This document shows, piece by piece, positions 1 through 11,512 of a stretch of DNA of 64,000 bases (positions are counted from its first letter, which is position 1; each line of letters begins with the position of its first letter). The notes beneath the pieces were generated by a model that worked only from the letters and a program-made list of their open reading frames with translations, was not told where the DNA came from and made no database searches. Both the position numbers and the translations under genes were made by a program. Source of the stretch: Phlebopus portentosus (lineage: Eukaryota; Basidiomycota; Agaricomycetes; Boletales; Boletinellaceae); NCBI GenBank assembly GCA_037892935.1, contig JAYXKI010000001.1, positions 4,154,001-4,218,000 of the forward strand, given 5' to 3'.

Positions 1-100
1 TCAGAGCCAACTAAGAGTATCAAATCAATTAGCTGGTGAAAGACAAACGATGACGTTGAAACCTACTAAATGAGGGGTTTTCTGGCTTTCCGACGTATGT

Positions 101-970
101 CTAGAATGTCAAGTCTGCATTGATAAAATGAAGATATTCAAATGAGCCGGGGCGTACGATAACCTGGATATATTCATTAGCTGCACTTCAGAACACAAGG
201 GAACTCGGCATTGACATACACCGTGGATGCAGACTTTTTCTTGACCATCTTCTACATCGTATACATCGACTGATTCGACTGTGTATCCATCCTTTTCTCG
301 ATAATCTGCGCATATTTTGAGGGAAAATTTGCGGCTTGCGTGATTGAGAAGCACGATGGTGAAAACACGTTGCTTACCAAGATATTCTCGAACGACTTCG
401 TCGTGCTGTGGGTCTATCGTGTATGCTATTCCTAGGGGTATGTGAGTCCCTCTTCCGAAACTCATGGACCGATGAGATGGAAGATGTACCGACCCCAGAC
501 AATGTCTTCCTCTGGAAAGGGGTCCTATAATCAAAAAGAGAAACATTCATCGATAGTCTTTGAATGAAGCTACTTCCGACTCTTACTTTGGCAGAGAACC
601 TATCCCAGTCTTCTTTATGTACGAGGGTTACGACTCTCCCTGGATTCTGCGAGCATAAGTATCCGGATCTGTACGAAATGGAAGGTAACTGGATAACAAC
701 CTCGGGTGTTCCGCGATGATCATGAGACTTCTGGGCAAATCGGCGTACGTAACCTTTGAGATATCCCGGCGCTAAATGCACTTTAGCAGATTTTTTGTGA
801 CTTTGAGACAAACGTATCTACTCTGCTTGATTGTATGCGGAGGGGGCTTCGTGTTGAAGATTGATGAGTGATCGTGAGTAATTTGGTAGATATTCATAAA
901 TGCGTACCTTCCAGATGAGTGATCCGTAACCAAAGACGACGTAAGGTTTTTTGTTTGTCGTCACGGTCAT
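101..970 (-). CDS. ChaC-like glutathione gamma-glutamylcyclotransferase
   Basis: The first exon (970-908) encodes VVFGYGSLIWK, the hallmark N-terminal substrate-binding loop of ChaC proteins, which split glutathione into 5-oxoproline and Cys-Gly in the cytosol. Later exons carry GYVRRFAQKSHDHRGTPE, PGRVVTLV, VWGIAYTID and YREKDGY, in family order. I read about five short introns: the first is 907-818, one interrupts the codon of VWG|IAY, and one with a GTATGT donor lies near the end. The catalytic Glu of the family is plausibly the one in YREKDGY or VVREYL; I did not settle which. The C-terminus after that point is short and poorly conserved (ends ADLTF then TAG at 103-101), so the protein may be slightly truncated compared with the usual 180-220 residues. 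Exon joins were inferred by eye. Confidence 0.75.
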
Positions 971-1758
971 GGTGGTCGATGTAATAAGTAATCAGTAAAG
1001 TCGAGTCATCAGGTCTGCGCCTGCCTTCATAGCGATCACGGCAACACCGTGGGAACCCGCTGCTTTCTTCCCTCCATCATCATGAATCATTGAATTTCTA
1101 AAAAATGTGGTCTCTTTTGATCTGCCCTCCGATCGGTTACGTGCGTTGGAATGAAGGCGCCGCTGTTCATTGCCAGTAATGACCGATCAGCATCAGGCTC
1201 AGTTGAGCCAACGGAGTCCGAGGCCATTGATACATTAGACGCATGGGACTGTACATTTCCTGCGTTGCTTTTCACGCACAGTTCACCTGACATTGCTCTG
1301 TGTATCGGTCGCGTAGAAGACTGGTCTCGAGAAGTCCCTACTTCTTGGCTCGGTGCAAGGCAAACACATCTCTCGCCATGACCTACAACGGTCAACTTGA
1401 GCTCTTCAATAAAATCGTGCGCAGAATACGCTATACCGAAGGATTCTTCCTGTTCTGGACCTCAAAACTTAATGGCAGCGAATCAAACAACCATTACTCC
1501 TATCATTCCACTTTTTGATAGCTTCCCTTGGCGCTCTGAAACGAACTAATTTTATCAATAATCAATACTTCGCTCCTCGAACGCTACGGTTAACAAATGA
1601 AGCTTCTTCTAGACCGAGATTGAGCAAGCTTCTATGCTGTCGGCCAAGCAGCTATGTTCTACACAGCGTGACAAAATTTGCACCCGAACAGTGACAAAAC
1701 TTGTATAAAGCTCAATAGCTTATAAGGCTTTGTCTACGAAGCTTCATCCTTGACAGCC
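971..1758. other. Intergenic, no gene seen
   Basis: This 0.8 kb stretch lies between the ChaC-like start and the next plus-strand gene. Only short open frames on both strands are present, without family motifs or convincing splice structure. It probably holds the two divergent promoters. Confidence 0.4.
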
Positions 1759-2312
1759 ATGAATGATGAATCCGGACAAGAGGCCTTTCTCATCAAAGTT
1801 CTTTCTAGTGACCAACTAGTTCGGGTAAGCGCCTGCGCCCTTTTCTACTCAAGAGTTCTTGCTAACGAAATTCTGACATAGAACCTTGCCGGTAAGTTAT
1901 TTCTATGAATCCTTTTCTTTGATTTGGTGAACACTCGGACAATAGCAAGCATATGACTCTAGTGGCGTTCGGTATCTACATCCCCTTCTCGGAGTAAGTT
2001 TTTCACATAATTATTTATCGTATCTGAGACTTGTGATTATTCTTTTCCCATGGAAGAAGAGAGGTTGGTTCAGTACGCTTCTCAAAACATTCTGTGCTTT
2101 CAGTCTGATATCCCGCTTTAGTGCAGACTCATATGGGTAAGTTCCTCCAAATTCTGCCTGGATTTTGACTTAGAGTGCGTGAGAGATTAGAAGGCAAAAT
2201 TTTCTGTGGAGAAGCTGCTTTATCTGTACATACGGTATGCATCGCTCGGACTAGTGATCGCTGGCTTTCACGGTGCGTCTACCAGTCGATATCTATCCTA
2301 TGTTGGTTGATT
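1759..2312 (+). CDS. DUF6533-like fungal membrane protein, 5' exons only
   Basis: An ATG at 1759 opens a 22-codon first exon (MNDESGQEAFLI...) followed by a series of very short exons with good GT-AG introns. A hydrophobic stretch reading TLVAFGIYIPFSE leads, through small exons, to LIW and then KFSVEKLLYLYIR (from 2191). This order, hydrophobic helix, acidic loop, IW, then a Leu/Tyr-rich helix, resembles the N-terminal DUF6533 domain of the Agaricomycete seven-helix membrane proteins, whose function is unknown. The frame across the first splice sites is not fully settled, so the assignment is tentative. Downstream exons should continue past 2312 but I could not join them; the gene may be degraded. 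Confidence 0.35.
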
Positions 2313-4767
2313 GATGTGCCTCACTTTATATCAATCCTCGAGATTTCGTACGTTTCTCCTTGGACATAGACGGGACTCGCTTGATGATCGCGCTTGGTAA
2401 TTTTTAGACGTGCGCATCGTCGGACAGAAAAAATCTCACTCTGGCCTGAAACTTATTCGTTCTGTCAGTTGTCGTGTTTTGACGCAATTGTATACAGCGT
2501 TGGTAACTTTCCTTCGTTGTATGAGAGCCAGACAACTCACGAGTTTCATAGATGAGCTTGTAGCTTCTCATTTGCTATCAAACGTAGGCCAACCAAGATT
2601 AGTCTGCCTTGAACTGCGATGCTGAAGTCTTAGTTTAACAGTGAAGTCACTCAACTCGTAAAGGCAGTCGCCCCTAACGGTGATAGTCCCTCGTTAAGAA
2701 AGAAACTGTTTGTTTGTCTTAGCAGCGCCGTACGTTATCTGATTCGTTTCAGAACGCTAGGCTCAGATCGTTGTCATCTTTGGACAGAGCATCAAGCTCA
2801 TCTTTCTTATGAATGCAAGGCTGGTTCTGCCGGAAAGTCATAGGCTTTTATAACTCCTGTCGTACAGCTATGGAATATCCTTTGTAGCTTTTCGGATATC
2901 AATCAGTATGAACACAAGCTTAGACAGTGTTCTAGCCCAGGAGTATCTTGTGCACTACAAGCGACATTTCCGAGATCAATATATCTTGCCTTCTACGCAA
3001 GCATGATTGCTCCTGAGGTAGCGATGACAATCGCTTGCTTGATAAAGTTTATTCAGCATTGTATGTTCGCAATTTCGAATGTCTTTACTTGTTTGACTTC
3101 TGATTATTTGCTCCTTTTGCGATTCAGGGGTCGAGGGCGACCGTAAATTCGCAATGGTCATAGTTCGAGACTGTCAGTAATTCGCGTCGATTTTGAGTGT
3201 GAAAACATTTATGCAGACCATTTGGTGTTTGTTTTATAGCTCTCGCATTCACAGTGGCGCTCACGATGTAGATAGTATGGGACTGGTTCCTACGTCCGAG
3301 TTGGTTTTGCTTACAGCTCATCCTTCAGCCTAGCCATCCCATAAGTCATCGCTCCTATTCTCATACCGACTGATACCCCGATCATCATCACAGGCCTATA
3401 CTTCATCATTGTCGCAGTCATAGGCGGAGGATACTGCCGAATCATTTTGAATATGCGCTCATGCCTTGGTTATCAGGACATAAGCCTTGGTACTTTCAAC
3501 GTGTCCGTGGACATACGTACAAAAGTCACAGTATCCGAAATAAACTTTACAATAATGCAAATCGGGAAGTCAGGACTGCGTTCAGACTTTGCATGCAATT
3601 CCAGTGAATGGTAGGTACTTAAGAAAAAATGCCTGTCATGCCTTGGATCACGTGCAATATCCCACGCCAGCACTCCAGGTAGTTAAGGGTAATTCACCTT
3701 CAAGTCTATCCTGTTCAATTCAGTACTAGAATCCAGATGCACGACTTACTATAATTGCTAAGGAAGCGCCACGTCAATGCGTATAATCTACTACTCTTCT
3801 TGTTGTCTAAAATGTGACTATGATGCAGCTATCAATGGATTCTTACAGTAAAAGCATACTCTCCGTTAGACGCATCGAAGCAAGTATTTTCATCGGTCAT
3901 CATACTTATTCGAAACTTAACATTATTCGTTAGCGAATCGCATTTATCGGGTACATATGGACAATCTTGTGTCTACCCTTCCAGCATGAGAAAGCCATCC
4001 GTCCATCCAATACTTTAGTCTGTATCTCGATCGTGACTCTCGAAGGTATGTCCTGAAGTCTTACTGAATATGACTTTCTAGAGCAGCAGAAGAAACTTCT
4101 GTAGGTGAAGCTTGCACCCTCTTATCGACGTCATAATTACTTACCTTATCCAGGTGCCTATGCCCAATCCGCGGTATATATGAAGTTGATCCATCCAAGG
4201 TGCATTCCTGTCTGGTTTTCTTGGCAATCATTTCAGAAGGTTGAAAGTCGGTGAACTTTCGATCGGATCATTGCGCCGAAGCGTGTCTTCTGACACGAGA
4301 AACTGGAGAAAGTAGGTGGACTTGAAAAGAGAAGCTGTGCTACAGCGGGACGCTAACTATTCGTCCCATCCAGTGATATTATACAATCATGGTAACTTTT
4401 TACAGCTTCGGTTCCAGCAGACCGGAAGTGCAGATGATCTCATCGGATCGGTTTCACAGCGTCGAATTACTTGCCCTTTGCTCCAGTAGCCATTCGATGA
4501 ACCGTAGATTGTGGAAGCACAGATGATCCGGACAAGGCCGTTGGAATTAATCGTTACTCTCTCAGTCTTTATCATGAATAGTCCGATTCCCCGATGGTAC
4601 CAAACAATCCTGCATTTTCTTGAAGACTTGCATTAGAAGAGTAAACGTATCTCCGCGTCTCTACTGGATAGATACCAATACTAATTCTCTATAACTCAAT
4701 TTCTAGGTACAACACCAATTTGTATGATGCAGGAATTGTTACATATGCCTGTATATCTCAAGAACAC
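2313..4767. other. Unresolved region, possibly later exons of the membrane protein
   Basis: No frame longer than about 75 codons on the plus strand has recognisable content. Several GT-AG-like intervals occur (for example near 3950-4200), as expected for a gene with tiny exons, but no exon chain could be supported. Nothing else is identifiable. Confidence 0.25.
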
Positions 4768-5901
4768 TCACGCCACCCTTATGGCCTTGCGGTGGCTAAT
4801 CTTCACGATACCAGTACTATTCACCTCCTTACTCTTATCACCAAAGAACCTCGTCGTCTCCAGCTGCCAGACGTTATAACCAGTGATCCACTGCTCCAAA
4901 GCCCAGACGTACTTGCGAATCATTTCGTCGGTCTCTGCACCGAATGAGCGCAGGGCTTTTTTGGAAGATATCATGTCGTCACAGCGTTGCTTGTAGAGCC
5001 TGCCGGCACGATCGACGGCTGCTTGTTGAGAAAGACCGCTGTCATGCATGAGAGATGAAACTGCATTGCAGAAATCGTTGCCGCTTGCATACTCCATTTT
5101 GAACGAGTATATATCCTATGCCAATACCAGTGAGTAATAATTTGGACAAATACACTCCTAGCTTAAAGTAAATGATGGATACGCACATTAGACATGCATA
5201 TGATGTCCATTGCGGCAAAAACGATGTTCTGGAAATCATTGTCCTCGAGAACTCCTGCGGGGAGCGTGAATCCAAGCGCAAACTCAACCATCTCGAAGGC
5301 GGGAAAAAGGCCACCATTTTGGCGGCGCAGCTGGACATAATCTTCGAAGGATGGCGTCTGACCGGTGGCGCGCAGACCGGCCTCTCTTGCTGTTGCATCG
5401 ATGTAACCGATGCAGTGCGTCACGAAACGTGCACGAAGCTCCTCTGAGGCGCTTGAGAAGCGCTCCAGAAAACTGTAATGCTGATCAGTTCTTTGTTCGC
5501 GGAACGGGGTGAAGATAGAGGTCATCGTACTCTTTCGTGAACAATGTGATCGGAGAGGCGTCGTCTCCTGATCTGCCAGACTGTGCATTGGAAAAAATAT
5601 CACGAGTGGCTTTCGCCTCGTCGGCACTCTGGTCATCGGTGAATTCATCGAGTGCGAAAAGGATCGCAGCGTAGTCAGAAGCAAGGCGGAGGCTCTTGGG
5701 ATCAGCATAAGGGTACGTATATGCCATGAGTTTGTCGGGATTTGTCTTTATCAGCGAAGCGCGCTTGTTTCCAGAGAGGACGCCATAGCTGAGCATCCAG
5801 TCTGTGGCCTCTGTGTCTGAGCGAGAGTAGTGCGGGTTACACCCGACCCAGGTGAATGGAGTCAGAGAATCCATGTCGGGGAGTTTGACAGTGTATTCCA
5901 T
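4768..5901 (-). CDS. Sesquiterpene synthase TS1 (class I terpene cyclase), intact
   Basis: Three exons (5901-5531, 5472-5187, 5115-4768) join to 334 codons without a break, the normal size for basidiomycete sesquiterpene synthases that cyclise farnesyl diphosphate in the cytosol. The metal-binding aspartate-rich motif is DEFTD at residues 85-89. The second motif is created across intron 2: N219|D220 IY S223 FKM E227, a perfect NDxxSxxxE. Introns are 58 and 71 bases. The start at 5901 aligns with MEHIV of the broken copy TS2. Near the C-terminus the usual Arg-Tyr pair reads Arg308-Phe309. Product cannot be predicted from sequence alone. It lies in a locus with three other synthase copies or remnants and a broken NmrA-like reductase gene. 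Confidence 0.88.
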
Positions 5902-7959
5902 GATTTGATAAGTAGCAGACTTGTATGTCGATGGAAAATTTGACGGGCAAGGTTTGTGTCTTTTATAGCTGAAAACAAGCTGAACTTTTTGTCTCTGTTG
6001 TGTCTCTGTCGCAACTTGTTCTCGGTGCTTCTGAAACAGTCATGGAGACAGGTTTGTTACTTAACATTCAGCTTGCGGAACAGTTGCTTGGGGAATATCT
6101 GAGCGCTGAACAGTATACGAGCTCTCGGCATTTTCAGGTATGGTGCAAAGATGGAGTCCCTGGTCAGTAGAGACGGTGAAGAAGTTATTGACTCAAGATC
6201 AGTTGAATTATAATCGATCGATGTGGCAGGAAACTGAGAGTTTACTTACAATATGATTGTTCCACACATCAGACCTTGTATCTCTAGGAAGGAAGGAATT
6301 TTATATTTTCCAATGATTGATCGGTGGGCTTGTACCAGACGAGAAATCTGTCAAGAATATTATAATTGATCTTCTAGAGGCCTAGAGCAACCTGGTGTGA
6401 CCTGCCTGCACATGATACAATGGTGCAGGAGACCGAATTATACATGTAAGTTATTCATCATGCTATGGAACCCATCTCACTGGGGAGACTCGTGTAAGAT
6501 GTAGTGCCTGCATCATAACTAGCTTGCTTCCCCTCCACACCACAGAGCCGACTCGGACTGTCGGACAGAGTTCCTTTTGCATGGCTGAATCTTCGTGTGT
6601 ACTTTTACTCTCCGACCATTTCTCCTTTCTTGCTTCATACTCCATAAGGAAGCCCTTTCGTGACACAACGTGTCGTGGACGTAACATCTTCCACAGATAT
6701 GGATACGATACACAGTATATTCGCCTTATGGTTGAGTCTGTTGTGGCTCTGAAGCACTTTTACGATGCAATGGAAGGTACACAGCAGGTACACTATGCCT
6801 GTTGCGGAAGCCAGATACGATGCCCTTCAGATCCTTCTTCCCGCATTTGCCAGTGTGAGAATAACTCTGTTCGATATCATCTACATTGATTTATCCAATC
6901 CAGAGCTGTATTCATTTCCTCCTGCTCGTTTTAACGTGCAGCAACTGACTGTCTTTGTAACAGATAAGACGCTCCTTCTAGCACTGATGCCGCCTTCAGG
7001 TCCTGAAGTATCATGAGAATAATATGGAATCTCATTCCATAGATATTAGGGAGATAAATAAGTTCAATAGATCAAGAAGCAACTTACTGTTGGGATTGAT
7101 GTTTATCCGGGAAACTCGGAAAGATGAAATGCACGGATGGTAGTGGGATGGATATCGACCTTGTTTATATTGGGGTTACGGCACATTTTAGTCCAGTTTT
7201 TGAGCAGACGGTTGAATTTCTCAATGAAAGTATACAAACGTTCGTTTTCAGAGAGGAGGCTACTAAAGTAATTAGGCGGTGGATACCCAGAATGTATCCT
7301 TACAGATTCGGTGGATCCATCATCAGATATCAATCCAACATCACAGCTGAAATGCTGACTCGCCATTTATGAATCTACTTTGCTGTCCTTGACGTGAATT
7401 CTGGACAACTCGACGCTAGCGAAGTAGTGACGAGGTGCAAAGCTTTCTCACCTCGCTTCACAGGTTCTTCAAGTAAGATGAAGAGCCCAGATGCTCAACC
7501 TTTCGCACTGCAAGTTATGGAAATTTAGCCGTCTTATTATATCAAAAAGTGCGGTCCGGATTCTGCATCGTTGACCAGACACTCGAGACGTTATCAAATA
7601 CTGATCAAGCTGCTTTTGCAAAGGCACTCTTATTTTGTTCGAGCGCATATGAAAGTTCCAAGATTTAATGATACTGTTGACAGCGGTTTTGAATCTGAGA
7701 TGTCAAGTAAAGGCCCTGCAGGCCCTGTTCCCGATATTGCGGTCGAGGTACGTAAATGTCCATTGCAATGCTTCTGTCTGTCTCAGAACAGAAAGCTTAT
7801 GCTTGCCAGTTGCGACCGCCCACAGTAACGTTCTTTGAAGAATAAGTGAGCGGAACAGTGCATAGCCAAAGAAGACGGTGCGATAAATAAAATGCGTAGA
7901 AGTGCCATTTATTCGTCAATATGAAGAGAACGCACATCTGTTTCCATGTTTACCGCCTA
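5902..7959. other. Intergenic, no gene recognised
   Basis: About 2 kb upstream of TS1. Short frames exist on both strands (for example around 6524-6889 and 7103-7372) but none shows a family motif or a splice pattern. The proximal part should contain the TS1 promoter. Confidence 0.4.
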
Positions 7960-8290
7960 CTAAGCAAACTCCCCACAACTCAATTTCACCACACCCGTGC
8001 GTATCACCTCCTCTGTCTCCTCTCCAAAGCACCTTCTTGTAAGCAAGCTCCTTTAATTGTGACCACAGATCCACTGTTCTAACCCATGTACGTAATTATA
8101 AACAAGTTTATCGACGTAGGGACCAACGAATGCATGGCCGCTTTGTATGCCACAATAGTATCGCGCAGTCTTTGTACAGCTCCCCGACTTCATCGATAGC
8201 TTCTTGGTACGAAAGTCCTTTGCTATGCATCAAGATCGTAATGCCATTGCAATTATAATCACCATCATGTTCTGTCGGTATCGCACGCGT
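7960..8290 (-). pseudogene. Sesquiterpene synthase remnant TS3 (C-terminal part)
   Basis: On the minus strand the reading MHSKGLSYQEAIDEVGELYK (from about 8230) matches the helix after the NSE motif in terpene synthases, followed in shifted frames by YVHGLEQWICGHN, a stop codon, then FGEETEEVIRTGVVKLS and a final TAG at 7962-7960. At least two frame changes and an in-frame stop separate pieces that are contiguous in working enzymes, and no aspartate-rich N-terminal half was found upstream. The remnant is more divergent from TS1 than TS2 is, so it stems from a different synthase. Its C-terminal Arg-Tyr position reads Arg-Cys. Confidence 0.7.
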
Positions 8291-9007
8291 ACGGCCAGTT
8301 TACCCAGACGTATGTCGCGATCGACGAGTAACAAGGACCTGGACCAGGAAGTCGCATTTCCTGGGCGGAATCATTCAAATCAGATGCTGACGAGCAGTAC
8401 TGCGGCTGCGGAAAAACAGAATCTGTCTCATAGCCTACAGTGTCCAGAGTACAGAGTCAGGAAACAATCAGGACGGGTATTGAATAAAAGAGAAGAAAAT
8501 TCAACATGCAGGGACAGCACAGGGTAGGCTCTAGTTCAATTCAGGATAGAGTCGACGCGCTGAAAAAATAGCATGGATGAGAAGCACATCCAGGTCACTA
8601 CTTGATTTATCCGAAACACGATGGACACTGGCGCCCGTATCGAATCGTCCGAGGTATTCGTGAAGGAAAGTCTCACTGGCAGACCTCAAGTTGTCCTGTC
8701 CGAATACGGATAGTCTGTATTATAAGCAATTCAATGACGTAAGCAGGACTCGACACACTTGTTCGTTCGTTACACGTTCAACTCTTAGTACCCATTCCCA
8801 CCGTCAATATGTTGACTATGTCATTTCTTTCGATACTCAATAGCCCGGATAACTCAACATCCTTGCGCTTCCTTTTCGGAGAATGAAGAGCTTTACAGAT
8901 TCGTGAATCACGAGGCAGACTAATGAATGCTCGCCCACTCAGAAATCAGGTCCTGCAGGAACGGGAACGGGGGAGGGGGGTCATTCATTTACGATTATAT
9001 CTGAAAT
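8291..9007. other. Intergenic with a G-rich tract
   Basis: No gene is visible. At about 8963-8980 the plus strand has three close G runs (3, 5 and 6 bases), a possible G-quadruplex-forming patch just downstream of the NmrA-like pseudogene. Confidence 0.4.
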
Positions 9008-10003
9008 CTATACACTCCTTATCGCCTCTTTTGCATAAGCATAATCTTCCAGAGTTCTGAGTTCTCTTCCCAGATCTGGATAAAGCTCTTTAGCATCCAA
9101 TGCACCACCATACTCCTCCTTCTTCGCATTCTCTACAGTGTTATCCCCGCGAAACCAGTGGCTATATACGTAATCGGCCGTATTTCTCTCTAGATCATCT
9201 CCATGGTGAAGCAGGTCGAGTCGCTCTTCCTCGATGATGCGCGCAACGACTTTGCCAATATCACGAGAATCGGTAACAGCGCATTCGACATCTCCTGTAC
9301 CAAAGCGGCTTCCGCAGATTCTTATAAGCTTCGGATACGGTACCTTGGATTTGTCTACGACGAGCATGAATGGAGGTGATAACTGCATCCTGATTTGGTG
9401 CGGTGCAATCAATTCAATCATGGAAGGCCATGCTGAGCAAAGGAAGGCGCGCTGACCACCAGCTAACATCAATAAAGGTATATCCGATTGTACTCTCTTT
9501 GACATAGTCGCGAATGGCGAGTTTCTGCGCAAAACATGATTGTAACTCTAGGCGCCATTAAAGGACTCACTTCATCGCCTAGCTTTCTAACCCCACGGAT
9601 ACCGGGAATAGCCAAATCATTTGGGATGAATCGCTTGACGCCAGCTTTCTTGCATGCATCCACGAGCACCTTCTGGCGAAGTATTTCTGTGATGTAGAGT
9701 GCCGAGATGACGATGTCTAATCCCTGAAACAGTTCCGCGATCTGGTCGACGGACAATTCTCTAGGTCCAGGATGCGAATTTCGACGCCTCGGGACTTGAG
9801 ATTTCCGACTTGAGGCTTGGATGCCGACGAGGGACGAACGGCGGCTATGATGTGCTCTCTGGTCCAATGCGAATGACGAAGGCAAGCCGTGACTGAGGTG
9901 AACATTTGGAACTAACGAAGTTACCGCTTTCCAGAAGTCCATTGACAATGGACGAGCCAATTGATCCCGTAGCAACAATGATAAGAACAGACTGCTTGGA
10001 CAT
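9008..10003 (-). pseudogene. Broken NmrA / isoflavone-reductase-like oxidoreductase
   Basis: The start at 10003 encodes MSKQSVLIIVATGSIGSSIV, an NAD(P)-binding Rossmann start. Further pieces read VRPSSASKPQVGNLKSRGVE, VDQIAELFQGLDIVISALY, GVKRFIPNDLAIPGIRGVRK, KLAIRDYVKEST, DVSWW and, near the end, WFRGDNTVENAKKEEYGG and ALDAKELYPDL, all typical of fungal NmrA-like isoflavone reductases. The frame is lost between ILDLENCP and VDQIAEL (one base short), changes again after DVSWW, and about 40 residues expected before WFRGDNT are missing. I therefore call it a pseudogene; unrecognised introns could excuse one of the shifts but not the deletion. Such reductases often accompany secondary-metabolite genes, consistent with its place between TS3 and TS2. 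Confidence 0.65.
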
Positions 10004-10345
10004 AATGTTCAATAGCCGTCGAGTGTGTAATATGCTATTTTTGTATGATTAGAACCAATTACACTCGCTTATAATTATCGATGTTGCTGTATTATTCAGC
10101 ATGTACTTCGCGACTCTGCTTTATTATCCAACTTCTAAAGTTTTGAATGACCGCAATTGATGAGTTTTTCACTGCATGTTGATAGGATATAATGTAGGAC
10201 AAGGTCGAGAAGCACAGGAGTTTACTTACTAAACTCTTAACTCTCAGGCAGTGAAAAGTGCTCAAGAAAATACTTGATGTACAACCTGCGCAAGCCAACT
10301 CGATGAACTTCCCAGTATACGATAAAGACCGATTTGCATGCATAA
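10004..10345. other. Intergenic, no gene seen
   Basis: Short AT-rich spacer between the NmrA-like remnant and the 3' end of TS2. Only small frames without features. Confidence 0.4.
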
Positions 10346-11512
10346 CTAGGGATAAAACTCGAGTCTATCGATCCTCTGGCATCTGGAAAGCTCAGACCAC
10401 CCTAGGAGCCTTACGCTGTGGGTAATCTTCACTAAGCCGGTATTATTCACCTCCTTATTCTCATCACCAAAGAACCTCGCCATCTCCAACTGCCAGGCGT
10501 TATACCAGAAGATCAGTTCCCAGACGTACTTACGAACCAATTCATGAGCCTCTTCACCGAATGGGTAAACGGTGAGTTCGGAAGATATCATATCGTCACA
10601 ACGTTGCTTGAGATTTTGCTGTCACGATCGATGACTGCTTGCTGAGGAAGACCATTGGTGTGCAGGAGAGATGATACTGCGTTGCGGAAGCCGTTGCCAC
10701 TTTGCGCGTTCCATATTGAATGAGTATACTTCCTAAGAGAACAAACAAGAGAACGTCATACATCTCATATTGAAAAAGATTTTCAGAGTATGAATGAACC
10801 ATACATACATCCGACAAGCTTATCATGTCAATGGAAGCAAAGACGAAGTTCTGGAAGTTGGTATCCGCTAGCACTTCTTTGGGGAGTGTGATACCAAGTA
10901 CAGCTTCTACCATCTCGAAGCCTGGCAGAAGGACGCCGTTCTGGCGACGAAGGTTGACGTACTCTTCTAAGGATGGTTATGGCCGGTCGCGCGTAGACCA
11001 GACTCTACCTCTCTTGCAGTGGCGTCATGCAGTGCGCCATAAAACGTGCGGGAAACTGCTCTGAAGTGTCTGAAAGGCGCTTAGGGAAGCTACGGTGGGC
11101 ATGAGTACGTGGAACAGAGGAAGGAGGATAGAAGGGCCCGTACTCTTTCGAGAACAATGTAATTAGAAAAGAGTCGTCCACGGAATTGCCGGCCAGAGCT
11201 CTAGTAAAAGCATCGCGTGCGACCTTGGTGCCTTCGGCACTCAGATCATCGGTGACTTCATCCAATGCAACCAGAATCGTGGCATAGCCATGCAAGGCAG
11301 AGACTCTCAGGGTCAGCATAGGGATGAATACAGGCCCCGAACAGCTCGGGGTTCGTCTTGACCAGTTTAACGTGCTTAACACCAGAGAAGATGCCATAGA
11401 TGAGCACCCAGTCTGTAGACTCCGTGTTAGTGCGAGAGTAGTAAGGGTTGCACCCAATCCAGATGAATGGAGTTAGAGAGACGATATCAGGAAGCTCGAC
11501 AATGTGTTCCAT
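10346..11512 (-). pseudogene. Sesquiterpene synthase TS2, tandem copy with several lesions
   Basis: This is a close paralog of TS1: it starts MEHIVELPDIVSLTPFIW (11512), keeps LDEVTDD as aspartate-rich motif, and ends RFFGDENKEVNNTGLVKI. Four independent faults are visible against TS1. Two bases are missing just before YATILVALDE (about 11290). About ten bases are missing in the segment encoding HCIGYIDAT (about 11030). One base is missing before SLEEYVNLRR (about 10975). The segment after the NSE motif (about 10700) is rearranged, and that motif itself reads SD|EVYSFNME rather than NDxxSxxxE. The tail continues in a further frame from about 10590. The gene is therefore dead, although it keeps its intron positions, which argues for DNA-level tandem duplication rather than retroposition. 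Confidence 0.82.

Noticed and set aside
8204..8527. 107-codon plus-strand frame
   Set aside because: Overlaps the minus-strand synthase remnant TS3 and has no features.
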